Positions 35,799-44,358 of a stretch of 64,000 bases of DNA are shown here, piece by piece (position 1 is the stretch's first letter; each line of letters starts with the position of its first letter). The DNA comes from Crocinitomix sp. (lineage in GTDB: Bacteria > Bacteroidota > Bacteroidia > Flavobacteriales_D > Crocinitomicaceae), in assembly GCA_013138735.1 (NCBI GenBank), contig WTCE01000112.1, positions 1 to 64,000 of the forward strand, read 5' to 3'. A model generated the notes under the pieces. The model worked only from the letters and a program-made list of their open reading frames with translations, searched no databases and was not told where the DNA came from. Made by a program: the position numbers and the translations under genes.

Positions 35799-35806
35799 TA
35801 CATTTG
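35799..35806 (+). promoter_or_regulatory. -7 box TACATTTG for pheT
   Basis: Perfect TAnnTTTG 24 nt before ATG 35831. It lies inside the 5' extension of the longest possible ORF and so argues for the downstream start. Confidence 0.55.
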
Positions 35807-35830
35807 CCGTGGACAAGGATTGCAATAGAA

Positions 35831-38260
35831 ATGAAGATATCTTATAATTGGTTAAAAACCTATATTGACACTGACTTATCAGCGCAACGTGTGGCTGAAA
35901 TTTTAACGGATACTGGACTGGAGGTAGAAGGCTTAGAAAAGGTTGAAACCATTAAAGGCGGATTAGAAGGTGTTGTAATTGGACATGTATTAACAAAAGA
36001 GCCGCATCCTGATGCTGATCGACTAAACGTAACAACCGTTTCTGTTGGAACAGGTGAACCCGTACAAATTGTTTGTGGTGCACCAAATGTTGCTGCCGGA
36101 CAAAAAGTTGTTGTCGCAACAGTAGGATCTACTCTTTATCCTTCTCCTGAAGAACCACCATTGAAGATTAAAAAATCTAAAATTCGCGGTATTGAATCAT
36201 TTGGTATGATTTGCGCCGAGGATGAATTGGGCTTAGGACAGTCACATGATGGCATTATGGTATTGGATGCCGCTACCGAAGTTGGTTTAACTGCCAAAGA
36301 ATTTTTCAATATTGAGGATGATTATTTAATTGAAATAGGATTAACGCCTAACCGAGCAGATGCTATGGGGCATTATGGTGTGGCAAGAGATTTAAAAGCA
36401 TATTTGAATTATCATGAGGGTGCTAATTTAAGTCTAAAAACTCCTGCCGTTGCCGACCTGAAAGAAGGATCTGAAAGTGTATCTATTAGTATAGAAAATA
36501 CTGACGCCTGCCCGCGCTATGCTGGAGCTGTCATTACTGGAGTAAAGGTTACAGATTCGCCAGATTGGCTGCAGAATAGATTGCGCTCAATTGGACTAGC
36601 ACCAATTAACAATATTGTAGATATTACAAATTTCGTAATGCACGAAATTGGAAACCCATTACATGCTTTTGATCTTGATACCGTAAATGGAGCGATTGTC
36701 GTTCGTAAAGCAAAAAACGGAGAAAAATTAGTCACACTAGACGAAGTTGAGCGCGAATTAGATGAAAATGATTTAATGATTTGCAATGCTACTGAAGCCA
36801 TGTGTATTGCTGGTGTATTTGGTGGCTTGAAATCAGGCGTTAAAACGGAGACGAAAAGCATTTTCTTGGAAGCTGCCTATTTTAATCCGGTTTCTATTCG
36901 TAAATCAGCAAAAAGACAAGGATTGAATACAGATGCTTCATTCCGCTTTGAGCGTGGAATTGATCCAAATTCCTTAATTTTATCACGTGACAGAGCAATC
37001 AGTTTAATTCTAGAAATTACTGGCGGTAAATTAGAAACATTGCATGATCAATATCCTGCTAAAATAGAAGACTTTGAAGTTGTATTCAGTTTTGATCGTT
37101 GTAGAAAATTGTGCGGTGCAAATATCTCTGATGAAGACATTGTGACAATTTTAGAAGAGCTGGATATTAAAATGATTTCAGATTCTGAAGAAGAAGTGGT
37201 ATTAAAAGTTCCAGCTTACAGAGTTGATGTTCAACGTGAAGTAGATGTTATTGAGGAAGTTTTAAGAATTTATGGTTTCAATAATGTGCCCTTACCAGAA
37301 AAACTGAACACTTCGCTTTCTTTCCAAGAAAAACCGAATAAGGAGAATATATATAACGTTACGGCTAATTTATTAGCTGATAACGGCTTTGCTGAAATCA
37401 TGAACAATTCATTGACTAGTTCGGCGAATTGGAATTTAGTGAATTCAGAAGTATTAAAAGCTGAACATGACGTAAGGTTATTGAATCCACTCAGTAATGA
37501 ATTAGATGTCATGCGCCAAACCATGTTATTTGGTGGATTGAGAAGCATTGAATTTAATCAAAACAGACAACATCCTGATTTAAGATTGTTTGAATTTGGA
37601 AGTGTTTATAATAAAGTAGAAGGAAAGTATTCTGAAGCAAAGAAAATGGGGCTTTGGATTACAGGAGTGAAAGAAGTTGAGAATTGGTCAAGCACTGGTC
37701 AAAAATCATCCTTTCATACTTTAAAAGGAGCTACTGAAGCTGTTTTGCAACGTTTGGGCGTATTTAAAGCACCGCGTATTGGAGAATTGACCAACGACTT
37801 TATGGAAGATGGTTATTCCCTAACAATTGCAAACAAACCGGTTGTTGAATTGGGTTGGATCAAACCAGAAATATTGAAAGCTTTTGGCATTAAACAAGCT
37901 GTTTATTATGCTGAGTTTAATTGGGACGTTGTGATTGACATTTCAATCATGAATAAAATCAATTTTAAACCAATTCCGAAAACGCAATTTGCGCGCAGAG
38001 ATTTCTCTTTATTGTTAGACAAATCTGTTCAATTTGGACAAATTCAATCAATTGCACAAAAGGCGGATCGTAAAATTTTAAAGGAAATTGGTTTGTTTGA
38101 TGTTTACGAAGGAAAAAACTTGGAGAAAGGAAAAAAATCCTATGCGGTTTCATTCATCTTTCAAGATGATGAAAAGACATTAAAAGACAAACAGATTGAT
38201 GCCATTATGGCAAAAATCCGTCAAGGATTAGAAGGGCAGTTGGGTGCTGAGTTAAGATAA
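35831..38260 (+). CDS. pheT: phenylalanyl-tRNA synthetase beta subunit
   Basis: 809 residues from ATG 35831; the in-frame TTG 27 bp upstream overlaps the promoter box. MKISYNWLKTYIDTDLS is the family start. EMAP-like tRNA-binding domain at about 40-150, B3/4 editing domain in the middle (with INNIVDITNFVMHEIGNPLHAFD and FRFERGID), B5 domain, catalytic-like core and the C-terminal ferredoxin-fold anticodon-binding domain (FARRDFSLLLDKSVQFGQI). Pairs with PheS, which is not in the window. The next lipoprotein gene starts one base after the stop. Confidence 0.97.
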   Translation: MKISYNWLKTYIDTDLSAQRVAEILTDTGLEVEGLEKVETIKGGLEGVVIGHVLTKEPHPDADRLNVTTVSVGTGEPVQIVCGAPNVAAGQKVVVATVGSTLYPSPEEPPLKIKKSKIRGIESFGMICAEDELGLGQSHDGIMVLDAATEVGLTAKEFFNIEDDYLIEIGLTPNRADAMGHYGVARDLKAYLNYHEGANLSLKTPAVADLKEGSESVSISIENTDACPRYAGAVITGVKVTDSPDWLQNRLRSIGLAPINNIVDITNFVMHEIGNPLHAFDLDTVNGAIVVRKAKNGEKLVTLDEVERELDENDLMICNATEAMCIAGVFGGLKSGVKTETKSIFLEAAYFNPVSIRKSAKRQGLNTDASFRFERGIDPNSLILSRDRAISLILEITGGKLETLHDQYPAKIEDFEVVFSFDRCRKLCGANISDEDIVTILEELDIKMISDSEEEVVLKVPAYRVDVQREVDVIEEVLRIYGFNNVPLPEKLNTSLSFQEKPNKENIYNVTANLLADNGFAEIMNNSLTSSANWNLVNSEVLKAEHDVRLLNPLSNELDVMRQTMLFGGLRSIEFNQNRQHPDLRLFEFGSVYNKVEGKYSEAKKMGLWITGVKEVENWSSTGQKSSFHTLKGATEAVLQRLGVFKAPRIGELTNDFMEDGYSLTIANKPVVELGWIKPEILKAFGIKQAVYYAEFNWDVVIDISIMNKINFKPIPKTQFARRDFSLLLDKSVQFGQIQSIAQKADRKILKEIGLFDVYEGKNLEKGKKSYAVSFIFQDDEKTLKDKQIDAIMAKIRQGLEGQLGAELR

Positions 38261-38261
38261 A

Positions 38262-38915
38262 ATGAGCCACAATAAAATTATAATAGCGTGTTTAGTAATA
38301 AGCACGCTATTTTCATGTTCGGGTACTTCAGACGAAAACCGGGCTATAAATCCAATTGAAACAGATTCAATTACTGAAAGAAAAAACTTTAAAGATTGGA
38401 CAGATGAAAGCGGCACATGGTTAGATCTGCCGTTGGACACGCTACAACTTATAGCGGATATGGATTTAATTGATCAAGTGAATCGAACTGATCTCATTCA
38501 AAATGATCCTGATAGCATCATACTAAATACGCAACTTGACACTTTTATCATGCGTGATATTTTCGCGGCTTGTACCTGCCCAAATTGGGAAATTATAACA
38601 TGCCCAGATTCATTACAAAATCCAAGTTTTGGTGGACCCTGCAAATTCTACATTGAGGCTGCGCATGCAGATTTGGAAATACGAGTACCCTACGTTGGCA
38701 CGGAATTGAATGTTCGTTTTATCGGTAAAAAATATTTAAAACCTGTTAAAGATGGTGAAAAAGGAGAAGCGAGTATTGGAGGAAATATTTTTAAATATTA
38801 TAGTTTCGAATTTATTAGACCATACCATATATATGGACCAAGTTATAATGACACCCTCGTTAACAATAACGACACAACCTTACAAACATTGAGCTCACAC
38901 CTCACGGTGCACTAA
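38262..38915 (+). CDS. lipoprotein of unknown function
   Basis: 217 residues, signal MSHNKIIIACLVISTLFSC with lipobox LFSC. Mature part: acidic linker, then a segment with FAACTCPNWEIITCPDS and GGPCKFYIEAA (several cysteines, probably disulfides) and a beta-rich end ending in an N/D/T-rich tail. The CTCPNW motif occurs in small Bacteroidetes lipoproteins I cannot name. It is probably co-transcribed with pheT. The last 21 bp overlap the convergent glycosyltransferase gene. Confidence 0.72.
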   Translation: MSHNKIIIACLVISTLFSCSGTSDENRAINPIETDSITERKNFKDWTDESGTWLDLPLDTLQLIADMDLIDQVNRTDLIQNDPDSIILNTQLDTFIMRDIFAACTCPNWEIITCPDSLQNPSFGGPCKFYIEAAHADLEIRVPYVGTELNVRFIGKKYLKPVKDGEKGEASIGGNIFKYYSFEFIRPYHIYGPSYNDTLVNNNDTTLQTLSSHLTVH

Positions 38916-40052
38916 ACACTTTTCAAAATCATTTATTTTTTGCTCCACCACTTTTTCCCAAACAAATTGTGCTGCGATTAAATCCAATGATTTTTGTTTC
39001 AGGGCGGTTAAAAATTCATCCTCTAAATTAGCGATTGAGGTTATGGCTTCTTCCAAAGCATTTACATCTGGTTTTTCAAGCAAGAGTCCGTTTCCTTGAA
39101 TCTGACGGGCAACAGCACCTACATCTGTCCCAATTATTGCCAATCCACAAGCCATTGCTTCTAAAATAACAGTTGGCATTCCTTCTGAATGACTGGGGCA
39201 AACCAAACAATCTTGCTGCGCTAAAATGGCCTTAATGCGATCTGTATCTCTAATCTCACCCAAATAATGAATGCGCTCATCTTGAATATGTTTGTTTTCT
39301 GGAATTGGGCCAATAAATGTAAACTCAAAATTAGTTTCCATCTGAATTAGTAATTGAATTGCCTTATTGAGCTCTTCAATTCCTTTTCGGCGTTCATCCC
39401 TGCCAATAAACACGAACTTTCTAACCGCATTATTGGGTGTAGTATTCTCCGCCAACCAATGTGCTTCAATTCCGTTTGATTGATGTAAGATTTCTTCGGT
39501 TTTCACACCAAGGTTTAGCAGTATTTCATCTATTTTTCCGCCGAAGGAATAAACATAATCTGCATTTCTTAAATTCCATTTTACTGCATTTTTAAATAAT
39601 GTGTATTCAGCCATTACTCTTAAACTTGGCGCAGTTTGATACATTTCTAATCCATGAAAATTAACAAAAACGGGGATTGTCAACTTTTTTTTATGCTTTT
39701 CTCGAATAAATCGCCAACCCGTAAAACCTTGGGCATAAATCAAGTCAAATTCATGCAGTTGATCTTCTAATTCTAGAAAAGCATTTCTCGAATAAGCTTT
39801 ATTCTCACGAATGTAATGCCCAGGAAAAGGATCAGTTTTAGGGAATTTCACAACTGTTTCGGCAATAAAATTGAACTCGTCCTCAGTAAATAATTCCTTG
39901 AATTTTTCAGGACTATATTCATTTCCACCGCAATGCATGAGGTGTACTTGAATTTGTGAATTGGCTAAAAGTTTTGCAAGTATTAAGGAATGCTTCTGCA
40001 TGCCCCCAATCTGGAACGGGAATATCCCATCTGTCAATAACAAAACTTTCAT
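38895..40052 (-). CDS. glycosyltransferase family 4 (GT-B)
   Basis: 385 residues from ATG 40052; the longer ORF begins at a TTG three codons upstream. N-terminal GT-B half opens MKVLLLTDGIFPFQIGGMQKHSLILAKLL; the C-terminal Rossmann half has FIGRDERRKGIEELNKAI, the HYLGEI strand, and the nucleotide-sugar motif CPSHSEGMPTVILEAMACGLAIIGTDVG with the E-x7-E pair. Retaining transfer to a cell-surface polysaccharide or glycolipid is expected; donor and acceptor unknown. It stands alone downstream of the duplicated module, with which its promoter region is shared. Confidence 0.92.
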   Translation of the reverse strand: MKVLLLTDGIFPFQIGGMQKHSLILAKLLANSQIQVHLMHCGGNEYSPEKFKELFTEDEFNFIAETVVKFPKTDPFPGHYIRENKAYSRNAFLELEDQLHEFDLIYAQGFTGWRFIREKHKKKLTIPVFVNFHGLEMYQTAPSLRVMAEYTLFKNAVKWNLRNADYVYSFGGKIDEILLNLGVKTEEILHQSNGIEAHWLAENTTPNNAVRKFVFIGRDERRKGIEELNKAIQLLIQMETNFEFTFIGPIPENKHIQDERIHYLGEIRDTDRIKAILAQQDCLVCPSHSEGMPTVILEAMACGLAIIGTDVGAVARQIQGNGLLLEKPDVNALEEAITSIANLEDEFLTALKQKSLDLIAAQFVWEKVVEQKINDFEKCLVHREV

Positions 40053-40167
40053 ACGCGGCAAAATTAACGAAATTCTACCACGTAAAAGTTTTTTTAATTA
40101 GGATATAGCCACTGTTTAAAGTAGCGCATTGGTTAGTTGGGATATATGACCTAATAAAGCTTGAATA

Positions 40168-41553
40168 TTACTGTGAAATAACTTTTGACATAGTTCCGTC
40201 TGTATAGATATATACTTTCAAACCTTTATAAGTCTCGTCAACTTCGTGTCCCATAAGGTTGATAATTTTCACAATTTCTTTAGCAGCACCATTTTGGACA
40301 GAAACAGTGCCTAACCTATTCTTTTTTCCATCAAAATCTGTTTGAGAAAGACGATAATACGTTATTTCATTTTCAACGCTATAATCTGTATACTCATAAC
40401 CTATTTTACCAGTTGAATTTCCGGCTCCGGCAATGTCAGCTTCAAATTCCCAATTCACACCATCAATGCTTGTTTCAAGGGTGTAGTGTGAATTATTTAA
40501 TTCAGACACAGTACGCCATTCAATTAAGTTACTGTGCCCAACTTGCTTCGCTTCAAATAAAATCAGGTCTATGGGTAATAGTAAACAATCAAATGATGCG
40601 CCCGCAGTTAAATCCCAAGTTAAGTCAAATGAGGTTCCATCTGCCGTATAATTATCAATACAAATAATAAAAATGTCATCCGCGCTAGCAGTAATCGGAT
40701 CAACTACTCCATCACCAAAAGCATCTTCACTAAGATCTCCTGCACCTGCCTCTAAACCAGTATTTCCAGCTACTGCAGCAAATGAACAACGCAATGGCGC
40801 ACCGACTGGTGGACATACTATTGCAGCAAGAGGACCCCAAACGGCAAAATCATAATCCACAGCAGTTTCTATAGTAAACGCGTAATCACCATCAGTTGCA
40901 GCTTGAAAATAATACCATGATGATTGATTTTCTCCAGAGAGACAGCCTTCGTTTGTGGCATCCAGGTCAACAAAATTACCATCACCATCACTATTCCCTG
41001 TAAAGGTCTCATCTGTGCAAACTGTTGTACCACCATCACAATCTGCTGTTGTTGGTTCAACGCAGTTTGCATCTGCTGAAAATAATAAACTCCAACTAGT
41101 TAATGTTCCGTCATCTCCAAATGCATCATCCGCAACATAAAGGGTCCAAGCTCCATCTGCATCTTGTCCATTATTTGCCATATCGATATTTCCGTCAGGA
41201 ATGTATGAACCGTTAAACGGCGCCGTTCCAATCGAAACTGGTGTTACTGCCGCCATGTTAAAACAGGTCACACTATAATCATCTCCCCCTCCACCATTAT
41301 AGGCAGTTAATAAATAAAGGTCGCCGGCTGGATCTTCAAGATATATGAATAAATCTGAATCCCATGTGTGGTCAATGTCAATACAAACCTCTTCTAAGCC
41401 GTAATCACAATCAATTATTCCTACTCCTGCCACTGTAATTGAACTTGAAATTGTTGCCAGCGATACGATTGACGTACCCGGAGTGGTTGTGAAAGTTTGC
41501 CCCCAACCTATTCCAATCGTAAAACTTATAAGAAGTGTGAGTAGTTGTTTCAT
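40168..41553 (-). CDS. secreted P-domain protein with T9SS-type tail, copy A
   Basis: 461 residues, signal peptide MKQLLTLLISFTIGIGWGQ. Residues about 25-165 match a proprotein convertase P-domain (DIDHTWDSDLFIYLEDPAGD; FNGSYIPDGNIDMANNGQDADGAWTLYVADDAFGDDG is the calcium/jelly-roll part, given here only as positions 112-148). The middle has SWYYFQAATDGDYAF, a PPC-like beta unit. The end (LPIDLILFEAKQ, LIEWRTVSELNNSHYTLE, then INLMGHEV and VYIYTDGTMSKVI) is the T9SS carrier region used in this clade. Overlaps its small partner gene by 4 bp. Close paralogue of 42400-43788. Confidence 0.85.
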   Translation of the reverse strand: MKQLLTLLISFTIGIGWGQTFTTTPGTSIVSLATISSSITVAGVGIIDCDYGLEEVCIDIDHTWDSDLFIYLEDPAGDLYLLTAYNGGGGDDYSVTCFNMAAVTPVSIGTAPFNGSYIPDGNIDMANNGQDADGAWTLYVADDAFGDDGTLTSWSLLFSADANCVEPTTADCDGGTTVCTDETFTGNSDGDGNFVDLDATNEGCLSGENQSSWYYFQAATDGDYAFTIETAVDYDFAVWGPLAAIVCPPVGAPLRCSFAAVAGNTGLEAGAGDLSEDAFGDGVVDPITASADDIFIICIDNYTADGTSFDLTWDLTAGASFDCLLLPIDLILFEAKQVGHSNLIEWRTVSELNNSHYTLETSIDGVNWEFEADIAGAGNSTGKIGYEYTDYSVENEITYYRLSQTDFDGKKNRLGTVSVQNGAAKEIVKIINLMGHEVDETYKGLKVYIYTDGTMSKVISQ

Positions 41554-41852
41554 CCCAGGTCAATTTTCACAATTTCTCCTTCAATAGCGACTCCATTTGC
41601 TACTAACTTCAATAATAACTCGGCTGGATCAAATTCTAAATGCGTAAAAACAATGAAACGATCCAAAGAATCGTCAAACTTTACTGCTTTAACACCCATT
41701 AATTTTCGGATGAGGTCAATTTGCATTTTTGCCGCACCATTTTCGGTAATTCCAGTTATCGAAAATTTATATTGAAAATCAAAACTTGGTTCTTGAGCAT
41801 AGCTTAGTGTTCCTAAAAAAAGGGCGAAATTAATCAGGATAATTTTTAGCAT
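41550..41852 (-). CDS. small secreted HMA-fold-like protein, copy A
   Basis: 100 residues, signal peptide MLKIILINFALFLGTLSYAQ. The 80-residue mature part has the beta-alpha-beta-beta-alpha-beta layout of heavy-metal-associated (HMA) domains: FQYKFSITGI, helix MQIDLIRKLMGVK, AVKFDD, RFIVFTHLEF, helix DPAELLLKLVANG, VAIEGEIVKI. The CxxC metal site in the first loop is absent (ITENGAAK). Function unknown. Its stop overlaps the start of the P-domain gene by 4 bp (ATGA), so the two are translationally coupled. Confidence 0.8.
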   Translation of the reverse strand: MLKIILINFALFLGTLSYAQEPSFDFQYKFSITGITENGAAKMQIDLIRKLMGVKAVKFDDSLDRFIVFTHLEFDPAELLLKLVANGVAIEGEIVKIDLG

Positions 41853-41916
41853 TGGGTGGTTAATTGGTAGTTATCTCAGGGAATGTATGACAAAGTTTAT
41901 GACTTTCCTAACAGAA

Positions 41917-41945
41917 TTCGATAAATCCTGTTCAAAATACGACAA
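41917..41945 (-). promoter_or_regulatory. pair of direct repeats with 21-bp period, copy A
   Basis: TTCGATAA (41917-41924) and TACGACAA (41938-41945) are spaced by exactly 21 bp, two helical turns, 65-93 bp upstream of the HMA-like gene. The same arrangement precedes copy B. Looks like a binding site for a dimer on one DNA face, for example a LytTR-type regulator. Confidence 0.45.
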
Positions 41946-42399
41946 ATCCTTGATTTGGGTATCTTCAATTATTTTCTCATTTTCATAAAACAGCTTTATT
42001 CTTGATTGACTTTATTATTTGGGTCTGAATTGCTTTACAGGCAATGATTTATGACCTGTCGCCAATCAAGGCAAATCTTAAACCATACGCCAAACCCCAT
42101 CCTACTCTACTTGTTCGATAGATTAGTAGCTTGAAAACCAACTAATATTTATTAAAAAATCCGCGAATTCGGCGGTTAGATCTGTTTTAGGAATTTTAAA
42201 CCTAAAATTGAAATTAATTCGGCGCAAATAATTCCTTAAAATTTTCAAAAAAAATCCAATGGATAGCAATTCAAAAAATTTCATACGTGGTAAAATTATT
42301 GATATTCCACCACGTATAAACTTTTCAAATTGGTTAAAACTACGCGTTAAAGTAGTTCATTGGTTGGTATGGGGTATATGACCTAGTAAGAGTAGAACC

Positions 42400-43788
42400 T
42401 TACTGTGAAATAACTTTTAACATAGAACCGTCTGTATAGATATATACTTTCAGTCCTTTATAATCCTCATCAACCTCATGTCCCATAAGGTTAATAATTT
42501 TCTCGACTTCTTTATCCGCCTTATTTTGAACAGAAATGGTCCCTAACTTTTTCTTCTTTCCATCAAAATCTGTTTGAGAAAGACGGTAATACGTAATTTC
42601 ATTTTCAACTGTATAATCAGTGTACTCATAGTCTAATTCATTGGACGAATTTCCGGCACCAGCAATTTCAGCTTCTAACTCCCAGTTAATCCCATCATAA
42701 CTCGTTTCAAGTGTGTAATGCGAATTATTCAATTCCGACTTCGTTCGCCATTCAATTAAATTGCCATGTCCAACTTGCTCCGCTTTAAACACAATCAAGT
42801 CAATTGGTAAAAGTGTACAGTCAAATGTCGCTCCTGCCGTTAAATCCCAAGTTAAATCAAAAGAAGTTCCGTCTGCTGTATAATTGTCAATACAAATTAT
42901 GAAAATATCATCTGCAAGCGCTGTTATCGGATCTACCACCGCATCTCCACCCGCGCCTTCGGTATTATCACCAGCTCCAGCTTCTAAGCCAGTATCTCCA
43001 GCGTTTCCAGAGTATGAACAGCGTAGTGGATCGCCAACAGGTGGACATGCTAATTCCGTTAAAGGTCCCCAAACTGCAAAATCATAATCCACAGCTGTTT
43101 CTATCATAAACGCATAGTCACCATCTGTGGCTGCTTGAAAATAATACCATGACGATTGATTCTCACCTGAGAGACAGCCGTCATTTGATGCATCTAAGTC
43201 TTCGAAATTTCCTCCACCATCACTATTCCCCGTGAAGGTCTCATCTGTACAAAGCGTTATCCCGCCATCACAATCTGCAGTTGTTGGTTCAGGACCACAA
43301 TTAGGAGTTGATGCAAATACTAAACTCCAGCTATTTAAAGTCCCTGAAGTTCCACTTCTATCATCTGTTACCTCCAATGTCCAAGTGCCATTTGCATCTT
43401 GACCGTTATTTGCTAATCCAATATCTCCTTCAGGTACATAAGAACCGTTAAATGGAGCCGATCCTGCATTAATATCTGTACCAGCCGTCATATCAAAACA
43501 TGTAACAATATAGTTATTTCCTCCACCTCCGTTATCTGTTGTAAGCTCATAAGTATCTCCATTTGGGTCAATTAAAAAAATGTCCATATCCGCATCCCTA
43601 TTGTGCGAAAGATCAATACAAACTTGTTCTAACCCATAATCGCAGTCAATCGTTCCAACGCCCGTTACAGTAATATCGTCTGTTTCTGTTGAATTATTGG
43701 GGATACTCAGACTTGGCGAGGATGAAAATGTTTGACCAAATGCCAAACCAGTTATGAAAAATGATATGAAGATTAATATTCTGTTCAT
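42400..43788 (-). CDS. secreted P-domain protein with T9SS-type tail, copy B
   Basis: 462 residues, signal peptide ending ITGLAFGQ. Same layout as copy A: P-domain (CIDLSHNRDADMDIFLIDPNGD; NNGQDANGTWTLEVTDD), PPC-like SWYYFQAATDGDYAF unit, LPIDLIVFKAEQVGHGN, and tail INLMGHEVDEDYKGLKVYIY. The middle and C-terminal thirds are nearly identical to copy A, while the N-terminal domain differs more, so the P-domain may be where the two copies have specialised. ATGA overlap with its partner gene. Confidence 0.85.
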   Translation of the reverse strand: MNRILIFISFFITGLAFGQTFSSSPSLSIPNNSTETDDITVTGVGTIDCDYGLEQVCIDLSHNRDADMDIFLIDPNGDTYELTTDNGGGGNNYIVTCFDMTAGTDINAGSAPFNGSYVPEGDIGLANNGQDANGTWTLEVTDDRSGTSGTLNSWSLVFASTPNCGPEPTTADCDGGITLCTDETFTGNSDGGGNFEDLDASNDGCLSGENQSSWYYFQAATDGDYAFMIETAVDYDFAVWGPLTELACPPVGDPLRCSYSGNAGDTGLEAGAGDNTEGAGGDAVVDPITALADDIFIICIDNYTADGTSFDLTWDLTAGATFDCTLLPIDLIVFKAEQVGHGNLIEWRTKSELNNSHYTLETSYDGINWELEAEIAGAGNSSNELDYEYTDYTVENEITYYRLSQTDFDGKKKKLGTISVQNKADKEVEKIINLMGHEVDEDYKGLKVYIYTDGSMLKVISQ

Positions 43789-44087
43789 TCTATAATTATT
43801 TTAACTAAATCACCAACCAATACTAATCCAATTGTTCCAAAATCATAGCCCATCTCCTCTATGCTCCAGTCCAAATGCGTTAAGATTGTAAACTCATCCG
43901 TTTCGTTATTAAAACGCACTACTTTTACTCCCAACAATTCTCGAATTTCGAAAATTGTATGCTTGGCATCTGAAGGCTCTGTGATTCCTTCAAATTTGAA
44001 TACATAATTAAAGTCGTGACTTGAGTCTTGAGCAAAACTAAAAGACCCTATAAATAGGACGACACTGAAAAATATTATTTTAAGCAT
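43785..44087 (-). CDS. small secreted HMA-fold-like protein, copy B
   Basis: 100 residues, signal peptide MLKIIFFSVVLFIGSFSFAQ. Same HMA-like order of elements as copy A: FNYVFKFEGI, helix KHTIFEIRELLGVK, VVRFNNETD, EFTILTHLDW, helix IEEMGYDFGTIG, LVLVGDLVKI, again without the CxxC pair. The sequence has diverged far more from copy A than the P-domain partner's C-terminus has, which suggests selection for change. Same length and same 4-bp overlap with the downstream gene. Confidence 0.8.
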   Translation of the reverse strand: MLKIIFFSVVLFIGSFSFAQDSSHDFNYVFKFEGITEPSDAKHTIFEIRELLGVKVVRFNNETDEFTILTHLDWSIEEMGYDFGTIGLVLVGDLVKIIIE

Positions 44088-44142
44088 TTGAGGTGGCTTT
44101 TTTTATAAATGTAGGTCGTCACTTACGGTTTTCCTAAAACAA

Positions 44143-44171
44143 TTCGACCAAAGCCTTTCAATATTCGACCA
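44143..44171 (-). promoter_or_regulatory. pair of direct repeats with 21-bp period, copy B
   Basis: TTCGACCA occurs twice, at 44143-44150 and 44164-44171, exactly 21 bp apart, 56-84 bp upstream of the copy B HMA-like gene. Copy A has the same arrangement in a degenerate form. Confidence 0.5.
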
Positions 44172-44293
44172 GAAGCTGAATATTGGTAAAAAGACCTGTT
44201 TTGAATTTATTTGAAATTACATTCTATATTTTAAACGGTTTAGGTAAAACAAAATGCAATGCGTGCATAGTTTTTAAAAATTTAGACTTATAC

Positions 44294-44334
44294 AAAAAAA
44301 AGCCCTGATCCGCCTTAGGCGGTCAGAGCTTTTG
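44294..44334 (-). terminator. Rho-independent terminator of the DUF4197 gene
   Basis: Long imperfect stem 44301-44314 with 44318-44330 (CCGCC-TTA-GGCGG at the tip); on the minus strand it ends in eight T. The rest of 44172-44358 shows nothing else. Confidence 0.8.
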
Positions 44335-44358
44335 AATTTATTTTTACTCTAATAACCT

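Larger units (their letters stand above)
40050..41945 (-). repeat. tandem duplication unit, copy A
   Basis: The unit comprises upstream direct repeats, the HMA-like gene, the P-domain gene and the 3' flank up to the start codon of the glycosyltransferase gene. It aligns along its whole length with 42282-44171. Flank words shared include CATACGYGGYAAAATTA, YACCACGTA, GGTTRGTWKGGG and TATGACCTARTAA. Confidence 0.8.
42282..44171 (-). repeat. tandem duplication unit, copy B
   Basis: Second copy of the two-gene module with flanks. At its lower end (42279-42290) it keeps the sequence around the glycosyltransferase start codon although no glycosyltransferase gene follows. Between the copies, 41946-42281 is about 335 bp without a gene or recognisable element apart from a 53-codon chance ORF. 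Confidence 0.8.

Noticed and set aside
40413-41140. Plus-strand frames opposite the P-domain genes
   Set aside because: They mirror low-complexity Asp/Gly/Thr codons of the real genes and recur in both copies for that reason only.
42123-42284. 53-codon ORF starting where the glycosyltransferase start codon was duplicated
   Set aside because: Its translation does not resemble the glycosyltransferase N-terminus and has no other support.
29548-44087. Genomic island or prophage boundaries around the accessory half
   Set aside because: No integrase, tRNA attachment site, phage structural gene or clear composition change was seen; core genes such as pheT lie inside.
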